Part shown: in pieces, positions 32,167-44,052 of the stretch
Numbering within the stretch: position 1 is the first letter of the stretch
Layout: each line of letters begins with the position of its first letter
NCBI RefSeq assembly: GCF_017876655.1
Contig: NZ_JAGIOK010000001.1
Span: 1,860,001-1,924,000, forward strand
Source of the DNA: Microbacterium imperiale
Lineage (GTDB): Bacteria; Actinomycetota; Actinomycetes; Actinomycetales; Microbacteriaceae
Reading direction: 5' to 3'
Length of the DNA: 64,000 nucleotides
Position numbers and translations under genes: made by a program
The notes under the pieces: model-generated
The model's input: the letters and a program-made list of their open reading frames with translations, nothing else
The model's database searches: none
What the model was told of the DNA's origin: nothing

Positions 32167-33576
32167 GTGGCTCAGCATGACCTCCCGGACGTCCCGGTGT
32201 GGACGGCGGTCCTCGACCTCCTCGCCGACGACGACCGGGTGACGCCGCAGATGCAGGGCTTCCTCAGCCTCGCGGTCGCGCAGGGCGTCATGGGTGGCAC
32301 TCTCTACCTCGACGTCCCCAACGATCTGACTGCCGCGCAGCTGAACAAGCGGCTCCGTCAGCCGATCATGGAGGCCCTTGCGCACGTCCATGTCGAGCCG
32401 GGCGCATCGAGCTACCGCGTCGTGGTCAATCCCGAGCTCGCGGACGCGCACCTCACCGCACCGATTCCAGTGCAGTCCGCGTCCGCTCCGGCGCCGCTTC
32501 GTCCGGCCGGCGAGGAGTACGTCGAGACGCCGGTCTCCACCTCGCGCCACGACACTCGGCTGAACCCGAAGTACACGTTCGACAACTTCGTCATCGGTCA
32601 GTCCAACCGGTTCGCCCACGCGGCGGCGGTCGCGGTCGCCGAGGCGCCCGCGAAGGCGTACAACCCGCTCTTCATCTACGGCGACTCCGGCCTTGGCAAG
32701 ACGCACCTCCTCCACGCCATCGGCGACTACGCGCTCAACCTCTACACGGGGATCCGCGTGCGGTACGTCTCGAGCGAGGAGTTCACGAACGACTTCATCA
32801 ACTCGATCGCCAACAACCGCGGCTCCGCCTTCCAGGCGCGCTACCGCGAGGTCGACATCCTGCTCATCGACGACATCCAGTTCCTGCAGGGTCGTGCCGA
32901 GACACAGGAGGCGTTCTTCCACACGTTCAACACGCTGCACGACCACGACAAGCAGGTCGTGATCACCAGCGATGTGCCGCCGCGTCACCTCACCGGGTTC
33001 GAAGACCGCATGCGCAGTCGCTTCGAGTGGGGCCTCATCACCGATGTGCAGGCGCCCGACCTCGAGACCCGCATCGCGATCCTGCGCAAGAAGGCGCAGT
33101 CCGAGCGGCTCCTCGTCCCCGACGACGTGCTCGAGTACATCGCGACGAAGGTCTCGAGCAACATCCGTGAACTCGAGGGTGCGCTCATCCGCGTCTCGGC
33201 GTTCGCGAGCCTCAACCGGTCGAACCTCGACATCTCACTCGCGCAGACGGTGCTGCGCGACATCGTCGATCAGGATGACGCCAACGTCATCTCCCCCACC
33301 GACATCATCACCGCCACGGCGCAGTACTTCCGCCTGTCGGTGGACGACCTCTACGGCTCGAGCCGTTCGCAGGCCGTCGCGACGGCGCGTCAGATTGCGA
33401 TGTACCTGTGCCGCGAGCGCACGAGTCTGTCGCTCCCGAAGATCGGGCAGCTGTTCGGCAACCGCGACCACACGACCGTGATGTACGCCTACAAGAAGAT
33501 CAGCGAACTCATGAAGGAGCGTCGCTCGATCTACAACCAGGTCTCCGAGATCACCGCGCAGCTCGGTCGCCGCTGA
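32167..33576 (+). CDS. dnaA: Chromosomal replication initiator DnaA
   Basis: A 469-residue initiator that binds DnaA boxes and melts the origin. Domain I (residues 1-90) is followed by a short Pro/Ala-rich linker. The AAA+ domain has [20 protein letters not shown], Walker [14 protein letters not shown] (172-184) and Walker [15 protein letters not shown], with sensor 2 in [14 protein letters not shown]. The C-terminal domain IV has the DnaA-box-binding signature [16 protein letters not shown]. The GTG at 32167 is chosen (GGGAGAAG 3 nt upstream, normal N-terminus [12 protein letters not shown]); the longer frame to 32077 runs through the DnaA boxes. Confidence 0.98.
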   Translation: MAQHDLPDVPVWTAVLDLLADDDRVTPQMQGFLSLAVAQGVMGGTLYLDVPNDLTAAQLNKRLRQPIMEALAHVHVEPGASSYRVVVNPELADAHLTAPIPVQSASAPAPLRPAGEEYVETPVSTSRHDTRLNPKYTFDNFVIGQSNRFAHAAAVAVAEAPAKAYNPLFIYGDSGLGKTHLLHAIGDYALNLYTGIRVRYVSSEEFTNDFINSIANNRGSAFQARYREVDILLIDDIQFLQGRAETQEAFFHTFNTLHDHDKQVVITSDVPPRHLTGFEDRMRSRFEWGLITDVQAPDLETRIAILRKKAQSERLLVPDDVLEYIATKVSSNIRELEGALIRVSAFASLNRSNLDISLAQTVLRDIVDQDDANVISPTDIITATAQYFRLSVDDLYGSSRSQAVATARQIAMYLCRERTSLSLPKIGQLFGNRDHTTVMYAYKKISELMKERRSIYNQVSEITAQLGRR

Positions 33577-33645
33577 CGCCACGCCGGGGCGTCGGGCTCA
33601 GCTTGACACTCCGTGGCGAAGGTCTCATCATGCGGTTCTGCACAG

Positions 33646-33665
33646 TGTGGAAAACCTGTGGATAA
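33646..33665 (-). promoter_or_regulatory. Pair of DnaA boxes in oriC, left
   Basis: TGTGGAAAA at 33646-33654 and TGTGGATAA at 33657-33665, in the same orientation and 2 bp apart, so both can be bound on one side of the helix. Confidence 0.75.
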
Positions 33666-33825
33666 CTCGGATTCGCCGTCGAACAGTTGTGAACGAATGA
33701 CATCCCCGCTGTGGAATCCGGCGTGAGCACCGGGATCGCACCTCGATCTCGTTTCCGGATCCATCCGCAGCGGACTCACAAGTTACACGCGTGTGGTTTC
33801 CGTCTCTCGACTGCGATCCACTGAC

Positions 33826-33843
33826 TTATCCACAGTTTCCACA
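33826..33843 (+). promoter_or_regulatory. Pair of DnaA boxes in oriC, right
   Basis: TTATCCACA at 33826-33834 followed by TTTCCACA at 33836-33843, oriented opposite to the left pair and adjacent to the AT-rich stretch. Confidence 0.75.
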
Positions 33844-33950
33844 GCGGTGATGAAGAAGACAGAGATATCTAGAGAGAAATGGGATTCGATCACCTCGACG
33901 GCGGCGGAGCGCACTCGAGGCCTGCTTCGGGAACCGCTGCACGTGGGCAC

Positions 33951-33956
33951 TAGCAT
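33951..33956 (+). promoter_or_regulatory. Candidate -10 hexamer of dnaN
   Basis: TAGCAT lies 33 nt before the GTG start of dnaN, with AAGGGAG in the leader. The same hexamer occurs before trxB. Confidence 0.45.
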
Positions 33957-33989
33957 GGGAGAGCTTTCAACCTCGACAAGGGAGCGCCA

Positions 33990-35129
33990 GTGAAGTTCCA
34001 GGTCAATCGCGACGTCTTCAGCGAGGCTGTGTCGTTCGTCGTGAAGCTCCTTCCGCAGCGGAATCCTCAGCCGATCCTCGCGGGTGTGCTCATCGAAGCC
34101 ACCGACGCGGGTCTCTCGCTGTCGGCTTTCGACTACGAAGCGTCCGCACGCACGACGATCGAAGCGACGATCGACGAACCCGGCACGATCCTCGTGCACG
34201 GGCGTCTGCTGTCCGAGATCGCCAGCCGCCTTCCGAACGCGCCGATCCAGATCGCGGTCGATGACGACGGCATCCTGCTCACGTGCGGCTCGGCGCGGTT
34301 CACGCTTGCCTCCATGCCGGTGCAGGAATACCCCGCGATCCCCGAGGTCACCGGTGACTCCGGCGTCGTTCCCGCCGACGACTTCGCGACGGCGATCGCG
34401 CAGGTGGCGTTCGCGGCTTCGCGCGACGATGTCACCCCCGTGCTCACGGGTGTGCAGCTCGAGGTGACGGGCACGCAGCTCAGCCTCGTCGCGACCGACC
34501 GCTACCGCGTCGCTCTGCGCGACATCCCGTTCGACAGCGGCATCGCCGCCGACGAGAACACCACGACCGCGCTGGTTCCCGCCCGCACGCTGACCGAGGT
34601 CGGCAAGACATTCGCCCACTCCGGCGACATCACCGTGTCCTTCTCGGGCTCGGGCGACCGCGAGATCATCGCCTTCACGGCGGGCAACAAGACCGTGACG
34701 TCGCTGCTGATCAAGGGCAACTTCCCGCCGGTGCGACGCCTGTTCCCCGAGGCGACCGATCACCACGCGGTCGTGAACACGGGCGAGCTGATCGAGGCGG
34801 TGCGCCGTGTCGCTCTCGTGCTCGACCGTTCCGCGCCGCTGCGCTTCACGTTCGGCGCCGACGGCGTGTCGATGGACGCGTCGGGCACCGAGCAGGCACG
34901 CGCGACGGAATCGGTCGACGCGACCCTCACGGGCGACGAGGTCGTCATCGGTCTGAACCCGCAGTACCTGCTCGAGGCACTCGCGGCGGTCAAGAGCGAG
35001 TTCACGCGCGTCACATTCACGTCGAGCGAGAACGCGAACAAGCTCAGCCCGATCCTCATCACTCCGCAGACCTCGGGCGGCGTCGAGTCGTTCAAGTACC
35101 TGCTGCAGCCCAACCTCCTCCTGCGCTGA
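33990..35129 (+). CDS. dnaN: DNA polymerase III beta subunit (sliding clamp)
   Basis: A 379-residue protein that forms the dimeric ring tethering polymerase and repair enzymes to DNA. Three topologically similar domains are visible: MKFQVNRDVFSEAVSFVVKLLP opens domain 1, VPADDFATAIAQVAFAASRDDVTPVLTGV domain 2, and AVVNTGELIEAVRRVALVLDR domain 3. The C-terminal LLQPNLLLR supplies the protein-binding cleft. GTG start at 33990 with AAGGGAG 8 nt upstream. NucS, encoded at 60046, ends in RLF, a likely clamp contact. Confidence 0.98.
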   Translation: MKFQVNRDVFSEAVSFVVKLLPQRNPQPILAGVLIEATDAGLSLSAFDYEASARTTIEATIDEPGTILVHGRLLSEIASRLPNAPIQIAVDDDGILLTCGSARFTLASMPVQEYPAIPEVTGDSGVVPADDFATAIAQVAFAASRDDVTPVLTGVQLEVTGTQLSLVATDRYRVALRDIPFDSGIAADENTTTALVPARTLTEVGKTFAHSGDITVSFSGSGDREIIAFTAGNKTVTSLLIKGNFPPVRRLFPEATDHHAVVNTGELIEAVRRVALVLDRSAPLRFTFGADGVSMDASGTEQARATESVDATLTGDEVVIGLNPQYLLEALAAVKSEFTRVTFTSSENANKLSPILITPQTSGGVESFKYLLQPNLLLR

Positions 35130-35180
35130 ACCTCCGCGCCGGGCACGTCGCCGGCGCAGGGGCATGTCAGGACCGAGAAC

Positions 35181-35186
35181 TAGGGT
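35181..35186 (+). promoter_or_regulatory. -10 hexamer of a probable leaderless recF transcript
   Basis: TAGGGT ends 6 nt before the recF ATG at 35193; no ribosome-binding site lies in the gap. Confidence 0.5.
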
Positions 35187-35192
35187 GATCCG

Positions 35193-36359
35193 ATGATCGT
35201 GGAGCAGCTGAGTCTGGTGGACTTCCGCAACTACGCGGCCGCCGAACTCACCCTCGCTCCCGGAGCGAACGTGTTCGTCGGCCGCAACGGCCAGGGCAAG
35301 ACGAATCTGGCCGAGGCGATCGGCTACTTCGCGACGCTCGGGTCGCATCGGGTGTCGCAGGACGCACCGATGGTGCGCGACGGCGCGGATGCCGCCTTTG
35401 TGCGGGCCCGGCTCGCGCACGGTGAACGCCGCGTGCAGCTCGAGGCGCAGGTCAATCGATCGGGATCCAACAAGGCCCGGGTCAACGGCTCGCCCGTCCG
35501 CACCGCGGAACTCCCCCGCTACGCGCAGGTCGTGCTGTTCGCGCCCGAAGACCTGCAGATCGTCCGCGGCGACCCGTCCGCTCGTCGCCGATTCGCCGAC
35601 CAGCTCCTCATCCAGCGCGCGCCGCGCCTCGCCGGCGTGCTCGCCGACTACGACCGCGTGCTCAAGCAGCGCAACGCCCTGCTCAAGTCGGCGCGCTCCC
35701 GCGGCGTCCGTGGCGACTCGCTGTCGACGCTCGATGTCTGGGACGACAAGCTCGTGACCCTCGGCACCGACGTGATCCGGGCGCGGCTCCGCCTCGCCTC
35801 GGAACTCGCGCGGCCCGTCGCGACCGCCTACACCGCGATCGCCGGCGCCGACCATCGGCCGCAGCTCCAGTGGGCCCTGTCGGTGGGCGGCTCCGATCCC
35901 GAAGAGGACGACTCCCCCGCCGAGGCGGCGGTGGCGGATGCCGCTGCGATCGAGCAGCTCTTCCGCACGGCCCTCGCCGAGCGACGCAGCGCCGAGCTCG
36001 ACCGCGGCATCACGCTCGTCGGGCCGCACCGCGACGACCTCGTCCTCCGCATCCGCGACCTGCCCGTGAAGGGTTACGCGTCGCACGGTGAGTCGTGGTC
36101 GGTCGCGCTGTCGTTGCGGCTCGCGTCGGCGCAGCTGCTGCGCGCCGAGTCGACACTGGGCGATCCCATCGTCATCCTCGACGACGTCTTCGCCGAGCTC
36201 GACGCCGACCGACGCGCGCGGCTCGCGGGCATCGTGGCCGACTATCAGCAGGTCATCGTTACGGCGGCGGTCGCCGAGGACGTGCCGATCGAACTGCGCG
36301 CGCGCACCGTGCGGGTCGAGGCCGGGACGCTGCACGAGGTCGACGATGCCGAATCCTGA
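35193..36359 (+). CDS. recF: DNA replication/repair protein RecF
   Basis: A 388-residue SMC-like ATPase that helps load RecA at gaps. It opens MIVEQLSLVDFRNYAAAEL, with Walker A FVGRNGQGKTNLAEAIGY at residues 27-44. The signature region GYASHGESWSVALSLRLASAQLL and Walker B DPIVILDDVFAELDADRR are near the C-terminus. Unlike in mycobacteria there is no gnd gene between dnaN and recF. dciA starts 14 nt before its stop. Confidence 0.97.
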   Translation: MIVEQLSLVDFRNYAAAELTLAPGANVFVGRNGQGKTNLAEAIGYFATLGSHRVSQDAPMVRDGADAAFVRARLAHGERRVQLEAQVNRSGSNKARVNGSPVRTAELPRYAQVVLFAPEDLQIVRGDPSARRRFADQLLIQRAPRLAGVLADYDRVLKQRNALLKSARSRGVRGDSLSTLDVWDDKLVTLGTDVIRARLRLASELARPVATAYTAIAGADHRPQLQWALSVGGSDPEEDDSPAEAAVADAAAIEQLFRTALAERRSAELDRGITLVGPHRDDLVLRIRDLPVKGYASHGESWSVALSLRLASAQLLRAESTLGDPIVILDDVFAELDADRRARLAGIVADYQQVIVTAAVAEDVPIELRARTVRVEAGTLHEVDDAES

Positions 36360-36834
36360 TCAGCTGCCCGAGACGATCGCCACCTACCTGCGGCTCCGCG
36401 GCCTCGAGCCGTCCGGGCGCTGGAAGAAGCGCCGGCGCACGCGTACCGACGACGACGAGAACCAGCCGTTCACCTCGGGTCGCGACCCGAAGGGGCTCGG
36501 TGACGTGATCGCCGACCTCACCCGTCAGGCCGGCTGGGACGCTCAGCTGTCCCGGGAGGACCTCGTGCTGCGCTGGGCCGAGGTCGCTGGCGAGGAGACC
36601 GCGCGGCACGCCTCACCGGTCGCGCTGTCCGACGGCGTGCTCACCGTCCAGTGCGACTCGACCGCCTGGGCGAAGAACCTGCATCTGATGCGTGCGGCGA
36701 TCACGACGCAGCTGGTGAGAGCGTTCCCGCAGTCGGGCGTCGAGACGGTCCGTTTCGTGGGACCGGACGTCCCCTCCTGGAAATGGGGTCCCAGAGCCGT
36801 TCCAGGGCGCGGCCCTCGCGATACCTACGGTTGA
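36346..36834 (+). CDS. dciA: DciA-type replicative helicase loader (DUF721)
   Basis: A 162-residue protein of the DUF721/DciA family, which delivers DnaB to the origin in bacteria lacking DnaC or DnaI. A basic, disordered N-terminus (GRWKKRRRTRTDDDENQ) precedes the folded domain: LGDVIADLTRQAGWDAQLSREDLVLRWAEVAGEETARHASPVALSDGVLTVQCDSTAWAKNL-type core (about residues 50-112). Placed between recF and gyrB, as in mycobacteria (Rv0004). The ATG at 36346 overlaps recF by 14 nt; longer in-frame starts lie within recF. Confidence 0.92.
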   Translation: MPNPDQLPETIATYLRLRGLEPSGRWKKRRRTRTDDDENQPFTSGRDPKGLGDVIADLTRQAGWDAQLSREDLVLRWAEVAGEETARHASPVALSDGVLTVQCDSTAWAKNLHLMRAAITTQLVRAFPQSGVETVRFVGPDVPSWKWGPRAVPGRGPRDTYG

Positions 36835-36911
36835 GCCACGTCCCCAGTCGTCGAATCCGCGTTTCGTTCGCCATACGGGCGCTGAGCGCCGCGAGACGGA
36901 GGCAAAACCGG

Positions 36912-36917
36912 TAGACT
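36912..36917 (+). promoter_or_regulatory. Candidate -10 hexamer of gyrB
   Basis: TAGACT, 40 nt before the ATG at 36958, in the short gap after dciA. The same hexamer occurs before the DUF6049 gene. Confidence 0.4.
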
Positions 36918-36957
36918 GGGCGGGACCGACCGAACCGATGTGGAGCGCTCGAAACCT

Positions 36958-39015
36958 ATGACGTCTCAGAATTCCGACAGCGTTCCCGAAGACCCTCAGA
37001 TCCCCGCCGAGGCGACCGACGAGACTCCCGCCAAGGTCGCCAACGAGTACGGCGCGGATGAGATCCAGGTCCTCGAGGGCCTCGAGGCGGTTCGCAAGCG
37101 TCCGGGCATGTACATCGGATCCACCGGTGAGCGCGGCCTGCACCACCTCGTCTACGAGATCGTCGACAACTCCGTCGACGAGGCTCTCGCCGGCTACTGC
37201 GACACCATCCAGGTCTCGATCCTCGAAGACGGTGCGATCCGCGTGGTCGACAACGGCCGCGGCATCCCGGTCGACATGCACAAGACCGAGGGCAAGTCCA
37301 CCGTCGAGGTGGTGCTGACCGTCCTCCACGCCGGCGGCAAGTTCGGCGGCGGCGGCTACGCGGTCTCGGGCGGCCTGCACGGCGTCGGCTCCTCGGTCGT
37401 GAACGCGCTGTCGACCCGGCTCGACGTCGAGGTGCGTCGTCAGGGTCACGTATGGCGCCAGTCGTTCCGTACCGGCGGCGTGCCGCAGGCTCCGCTCGAG
37501 AAGGGCGAAGCCACCGACGAGACCGGCACGACCATCACCTTCTGGCCGGACCCCGACATCTTCGAGACCGTCGAGTTCGACTACGACACGCTGCGCACGC
37601 GTTTCCAGCAGCAGGCCTTCCTCAACAAGGGCCTGCGCATCGCGCTCGACGACCAGCGTCCCGACTCGGCCTACGTCGTCGACCTCGAGGACGGCACCTC
37701 CGAGAACCGCCGTCCGCACGACGACTTCCTCTACGAGCGGGGTCTCGTCGACTACGTCGAGTACCTCAACAAGCTGCGCAAGACCGAGGTCGTCAACGAC
37801 GAGATCATCGAGGTGGAGTCGGAGGACACCGTCCGCCACATCTCGCTCGAGCTCGCGATGCAGTGGACGACGAGCTACACCGAGAACGTCTTCACGTTCG
37901 CCAACACGATCAACACCCACGAGGGCGGCACGCACGAAGAGGGCTTCCGCGCCGCCCTGACGACGAAGGTCAACGCGTACGCACGTGAGAAGGGCCTGCT
38001 CAAGGAGAAGGACGACAACCTCACGGGTGACGACATCCGCGAGGGCTTGACCGCCGTCATCTCCGTCAAGCTCTCCGAGCCGCAGTTCGAGGGCCAGACC
38101 AAGACGAAGCTGGGCAACACCGAGGCGAAGGCCTTCGTCCAGAAGATCGTCGGCGATCAGCTGACCGACTGGCTCGACCGCAACCCCGCCCAGGCCAAGC
38201 GCGTCATCATGAAGGCCGTGGATGCCGCGACCGCGCGTCTCGCGGCGCGCAAGGCGCGCGAGACCGCACGCCGCAAGAGCGTGTTCGAGTCGGCGTCGAT
38301 GCCCGACAAGCTGAAGGACTGCACGAGCAAGGACCCGTCGATCTCGGAGATCTTCCTCGTCGAGGGAGACTCGGCCGGCGGTTCGGCCGTGCGTGGTCGC
38401 GACCCCGAGACGCAGGCGATCCTGTCGCTGCGCGGCAAGGTGCTCAACGTCGAGAAGGCACGGCTCGACCGCGCGCTCGGCAACAACGAGATCCAGGCGA
38501 TCATCTCGGCCTTCGGCACCGGCATCGGCGAGGACTTCTCGGTCGAGAAGGCCCGGTACCACAAGATCGTCCTGATGGCCGATGCCGACGTCGACGGCCA
38601 GCACATCACGACGCTGCTGCTCACGCTGCTCTTCCGCTACATGCGCGGGCTGATCGAGGCCGGCTTCGTGTACCTCGCGATGCCGCCCCTGTACCGCCTC
38701 AAGTGGACGAACGCCGAGCACGAGTACGTCTACAGCGACAAGGAGCGCGACGCGCTGCTCGCCGAAGGGCTCGCGAGCGGCAAGCGCATCCCCAAGGAGT
38801 CCGGCGTTCAGCGCTACAAGGGTCTCGGAGAGATGAACCCGAAGGAGCTGTGGGAGACCACGATGGACCACAACACCCGCACGCTCCGGCAGGTGACGAT
38901 CGACGATGAGGCGGCGGCCGACGAGATCTTCTCGGTGCTCATGGGCGAGGACGTCGAGTCCCGTCGCACCTTCATCCAGCGCAACGCCAAGGACGTCCGC
39001 TTCCTCGACATCTGA
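36958..39015 (+). CDS. gyrB: DNA gyrase subunit B
   Basis: A 685-residue ATPase subunit of gyrase, which introduces negative supercoils. The GHKL ATPase domain has [35 protein letters not shown] with the catalytic Glu and Asn, and DNGRGIPVD, plus [14 protein letters not shown]. The transducer domain follows, and the TOPRIM domain with [13 protein letters not shown] and [12 protein letters not shown]. It ends in the expected [11 protein letters not shown]. The ATG at 36958 is chosen; an in-frame GTG at 36940 would add six residues. Confidence 0.97.
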   Translation: MTSQNSDSVPEDPQIPAEATDETPAKVANEYGADEIQVLEGLEAVRKRPGMYIGSTGERGLHHLVYEIVDNSVDEALAGYCDTIQVSILEDGAIRVVDNGRGIPVDMHKTEGKSTVEVVLTVLHAGGKFGGGGYAVSGGLHGVGSSVVNALSTRLDVEVRRQGHVWRQSFRTGGVPQAPLEKGEATDETGTTITFWPDPDIFETVEFDYDTLRTRFQQQAFLNKGLRIALDDQRPDSAYVVDLEDGTSENRRPHDDFLYERGLVDYVEYLNKLRKTEVVNDEIIEVESEDTVRHISLELAMQWTTSYTENVFTFANTINTHEGGTHEEGFRAALTTKVNAYAREKGLLKEKDDNLTGDDIREGLTAVISVKLSEPQFEGQTKTKLGNTEAKAFVQKIVGDQLTDWLDRNPAQAKRVIMKAVDAATARLAARKARETARRKSVFESASMPDKLKDCTSKDPSISEIFLVEGDSAGGSAVRGRDPETQAILSLRGKVLNVEKARLDRALGNNEIQAIISAFGTGIGEDFSVEKARYHKIVLMADADVDGQHITTLLLTLLFRYMRGLIEAGFVYLAMPPLYRLKWTNAEHEYVYSDKERDALLAEGLASGKRIPKESGVQRYKGLGEMNPKELWETTMDHNTRTLRQVTIDDEAAADEIFSVLMGEDVESRRTFIQRNAKDVRFLDI

Positions 39016-39047
39016 TCGAGCGAGCGACATCGAGAAACTGAGAACGC

Positions 39048-41623
<2,576 letters not shown>

Positions 41624-41627
<4 letters not shown>

Positions 41628-42028
41628 GCACGGTCGCCGACAAACTCGCCCGGAAGTCCACGAGCAAGACCAGCGCCAAGCAGGTGCGCCTGCGCCTGGT
41701 CTACGTCGACTTCTGGTCCGCGGTGAAGCTGTCGTTCCTGGCGTCGGTGGCGCTGGCGATCGTCACCGTCGTGGCGACGTTCCTCGTGTACATGGTGCTG
41801 AGCACGACCGGTCTGATCGACCGGGTCGACGAGCTCTTCGTGGCGTTCTCGAACGGCGACTTCTCGATCAAGCAGTTCCTGAACCTGCCGCAGGTCATGG
41901 CGTTCTCGGCCATCGTGGCCATCCTGAACCTCATCGTCATCACCGTGCTCGGCGCCGTCGTCGCCGGCATCTACAACGTGATGGTGAAGGTCACGGGCGG
42001 TCTGCTGGTCGGATTCACCTCCAATTAG
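41624..42028 (+). CDS. DUF3566 membrane protein
   Basis: A 134-residue protein with two membrane helices ([26 protein letters not shown] and [28 protein letters not shown]) and a basic N-terminus with [16 protein letters not shown]3566 genes follow gyrA throughout actinobacteria (as in mycobacteria); the function is not established. ATG overlaps the gyrA stop, so it is co-translated with gyrase. Confidence 0.9.
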
Positions 42029-42048
42029 TGAAATCCCGGTTCGTCCGG

Positions 42049-42054
42049 TAAAGT
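42049..42054 (+). promoter_or_regulatory. Candidate -10 hexamer of the tRNA-Ile/tRNA-Ala unit
   Basis: TAAAGT, 35 nt before the first base of tRNA-Ile. The -35 region is not clear. Confidence 0.35.
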
Positions 42055-42088
42055 CTTGGAGGTTGCCGGCGCAGGAATGCGTCGGAAC

Positions 42089-42162
42089 GGGGCTATAGCT
42101 CAGGCGGTTAGAGCGCTTCACTGATAATGAAGAGGTCCCAGGTTCAAGTCCTGGTAGCCCCA
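42089..42162 (+). tRNA. tRNA-Ile (GAU)
   Basis: A 74-nt cloverleaf. GGGGCTA pairs with TAGCCCC; the D arm is GCTC...GAGC; the anticodon stem CTTCA/TGAAG has loop CTGATAA with anticodon GAT (42123-42125); the T arm contains GGTTCAAGTC. Discriminator A; CCA is not encoded. The Ile-Ala pair after gyrA is shared with other actinobacteria. Confidence 0.97.
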
Positions 42163-42176
42163 CCCCGAACCCCCTC

Positions 42177-42249
42177 GGGGCCTTAGCTCAGCTGGTAGAG
42201 CGCCTGCTTTGCAAGCAGGATGTCAGGAGTTCGAATCTCCTAGGCTCCA
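42177..42249 (+). tRNA. tRNA-Ala (UGC)
   Basis: A 73-nt cloverleaf. GGGGCCT pairs with AGGCTCC (one G-T pair); the anticodon stem CCTGC/GCAGG has loop TTTGCAA with anticodon TGC (42210-42212); the T arm contains GAGTTCGAATCTC. CCA is not encoded. 14 bp after tRNA-Ile, probably the same transcript. Confidence 0.97.
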
Positions 42250-42259
42250 CACACATCGA

Positions 42260-42290
42260 ACGCCGGAATCCTCGCGATTCCGGCGTTTCG
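42260..42290 (+). terminator. Terminator after the tRNA pair
   Basis: ACGCCGGAATC pairs with GATTCCGGCGT (11 bp, 5-nt loop) followed by TTCGTCGTTT. It also lies before the convergent end of the YbaK-like gene. Confidence 0.8.
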
Positions 42291-42325
42291 TCGTTTGCGG
42301 GTGAGCGGCCGACGCGACGGGGGAC

Positions 42326-42811
42326 TTAGCGCGAACGCTGCTCGGTGATGTCGGCCACGGTCGCGCCGTAGGCGGCGATGAGAGCGTCGGCGTCGACGAA
42401 GAGGCTGTAACCGTGGGCACCGGCGCCCATGGCGATGCGCCGACCGACGATCGACGCATCGGCGACGACGGGCCAGTCGGTCGTGCTGCCGATCGGCACG
42501 ATCGTGCCGCGCTCGTATCCGGTGGCGGCGAGGGCGAGCTCGGGCTCGGGCAGCCGCAGCTTGTTCACGCCCACGACCGCTCGGAGCTTGGGCCACGAGA
42601 TGACGCGGTCTCCGGGGACGAGCGCGAACAGGTAGGTGTCGTCACTGCGCTTGACGACGAGCGTCTTGACGATGTCGTCGGGCTCGAGGCCGAGCAGCGC
42701 GGCGGCCTCGTCGAGACTGCCGGCATCCGGGCGCTCGCGCACGACGACATCGAGCCCACGCTCGGCCGCCGCGAGGCGGACGCGAGACGTGGGCTCGAAG
42801 TCGTCGGTCAT
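42326..42811 (-). CDS. YbaK/EbsC-type aminoacyl-tRNA deacylase
   Basis: A 161-residue protein of the YbaK/ProX editing family, which hydrolyses mischarged tRNAs such as Cys- or Ala-tRNA(Pro). Signature stretches: EAAALLGLEPDDIVKTLVVKRSDDTYLFALVPGD with the catalytic Lys, LRAVVGVNKLRLPEP, and TGYERGTIVPIG (the conserved substrate-loop GxxxGxxxPxG). ATG at 42811 chosen; the frame extends upstream without conservation. Exact tRNA specificity cannot be read. Confidence 0.88.
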   Translation of the reverse strand: MTDDFEPTSRVRLAAAERGLDVVVRERPDAGSLDEAAALLGLEPDDIVKTLVVKRSDDTYLFALVPGDRVISWPKLRAVVGVNKLRLPEPELALAATGYERGTIVPIGSTTDWPVVADASIVGRRIAMGAGAHGYSLFVDADALIAAYGATVADITEQRSR

Positions 42812-42816
42812 CCGAT

Positions 42817-43395
42817 TCAGGCGTCGGGAGCGCGCAGCGGGTCGTCCGCCACCCACAGCTCGTCGTCGGCGCGGAGCGTCTGCCAGGCGGCGTAGAGCAC
42901 GCCGGCGGCGGCAGCGACACCGAGGACCAGGGCGATCACGCCACCGGCGCCGCGCTTCTTCTTGGGCTCGGGCAGTGCGGCGCGCGACTGGAACGTCTTG
43001 GTCGCCTTCTTGCCGTACTTGGCGGCATTCTTCTTGACCGACGTCAGGTCGAGGTTCACGCCACGGCCGTGCGCGAGGCGTTCGCGGGTGTCGTTGGCGG
43101 CGTCCCAGACGGAGAGTGCTCCGCCGACGACGGCACCGGCCGCCGGGATCAGCGCGCCGTTGTACACCTTGCGGGTCGCGCGGACGCTCTTGTCGACGTA
43201 CGGCGCGGCGTACTGCGCGTACGACTGCTGCACAGCCGGCTGGACGTGCTCGCGGCTGTAGTTGCCGAGCTGGTTGCCGGCTTCACGAGCCACCTTGGCG
43301 GCCTCGCCAACCAGGACCTGCTGCGACTCCCACAGGGTGTTCGCCTGCTTCTGGAGCTTGCGGAGTTGCTTCTTGCGCTTGCGGCTGAGGCTCAC
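42817..43395 (-). CDS. Hypothetical protein with C-terminal membrane helix
   Basis: A 192-residue protein: a very basic start (MSLSRKRKKQLRKLQKQ), a long amphipathic helical region (EAAKVAREAGNQLGNYSREHVQPAVQQSYAQYAAPYVDKSV), a Gly/Ala-rich segment, and one membrane helix (GGVIALVLGVAAAAGVLYAAW) followed by an acidic tail. No enzyme motif. It may be a membrane-associated coiled-coil protein; I do not recognise the family. The GTG start has GGGAGGG 5 nt upstream, and its stop is 5 bp from the YbaK-like start. Confidence 0.75.
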   Translation of the reverse strand: MSLSRKRKKQLRKLQKQANTLWESQQVLVGEAAKVAREAGNQLGNYSREHVQPAVQQSYAQYAAPYVDKSVRATRKVYNGALIPAAGAVVGGALSVWDAANDTRERLAHGRGVNLDLTSVKKNAAKYGKKATKTFQSRAALPEPKKKRGAGGVIALVLGVAAAAGVLYAAWQTLRADDELWVADDPLRAPDA

Positions 43396-43478
43396 GTGGG
43401 CCCTCCCTGCATCGTGGGACGTTTTCCCTCATCTTGCCAGAGAGCGCCCACGCCAGCAGGGCATTGACAGGTGCGAGA

Positions 43479-44045
43479 ATGGCAGACATGCCTCAGCACA
43501 CTGCAGTAGCGACGATCCACACCAATCACGGCGACATCGTCGTCAACCTTTTCGGCGACCAGGCCCCCCGCACGGTGAAGAACTTCATCGGTCTCGCCGA
43601 TGGCACCGGCGAGTGGACCGACCCCGCCACGGGCAAGCCCGGCCAGGGCCCGCTGTACACCGATGTCATCTTCCACCGCATCATCCCGAACTTCATGATC
43701 CAGGGCGGCGACCCGCTCGGTCAGGGCATCGGCGGTCCGGGATACAACTTCGACGACGAGATCAGCCCCGAGCTCGACTTCCAGAAGCCCTACATCCTCG
43801 CGATGGCGAACGCCGGACTGCGTCGCAACGCGATCACGGGCAAGGCCGAGGGCACCAACGGCTCGCAGTTCTTCATCACGACAGACCCGACTCCTTGGCT
43901 GCAGGGCAAGCACACGATCTTCGGCGAGGTCGCGGATGACGCTTCGCGTCAGGTCGTCGACGCGATCGCCGCGGTGAAGACCGGCGCGGGCGACCGGCCG
44001 ATCGAGCCCGTCGTCATGTCGTCGATCGACGTCACCGCGGTCTGA
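43479..44045 (+). CDS. ppiA: Peptidyl-prolyl cis-trans isomerase, cyclophilin type
   Basis: A 188-residue cyclophilin that speeds proline isomerisation. It has IHTNHGDIVVNLFGDQAPRTVKNFIGLA, the catalytic FHRIIPNFMIQGGDP, NAGLRRNAITGKAEGTNGSQFFIT and GKHTIFGEV. There is no signal peptide, so it is cytoplasmic, like the mycobacterial PpiA at the same chromosomal position. The ATG at 43479 has AGGTG 6 nt upstream; the next ATG at 43488 is possible. Confidence 0.94.
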   Translation: MADMPQHTAVATIHTNHGDIVVNLFGDQAPRTVKNFIGLADGTGEWTDPATGKPGQGPLYTDVIFHRIIPNFMIQGGDPLGQGIGGPGYNFDDEISPELDFQKPYILAMANAGLRRNAITGKAEGTNGSQFFITTDPTPWLQGKHTIFGEVADDASRQVVDAIAAVKTGAGDRPIEPVVMSSIDVTAV

Positions 44046-44052
44046 GCGGTTC

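Larger units (their letters stand above)
33577..33989. other. Probable oriC (dnaA-dnaN intergenic region)
   Basis: A 413-bp gene-free region between dnaA and dnaN, the usual actinobacterial origin position. It contains DnaA boxes TGTGGAAAA (33646-33654), TGTGGATAA (33657-33665, perfect), TTATCCACA (33826-33834, perfect) and TTTCCACA (33836-33843), plus weaker sites such as GTGGAATCC near 33711. An AT-richer stretch at 33844-33890 (around AGAGATATCTAGAGAG) is the best candidate for the unwinding element. All genes left and right are transcribed away from it. Confidence 0.85.

Noticed and set aside
33783..36335. An 850-codon minus-strand frame opposite dnaN and recF
   Set aside because: Antisense shadow spanning oriC and two essential genes; no start signal and no recognisable domain.
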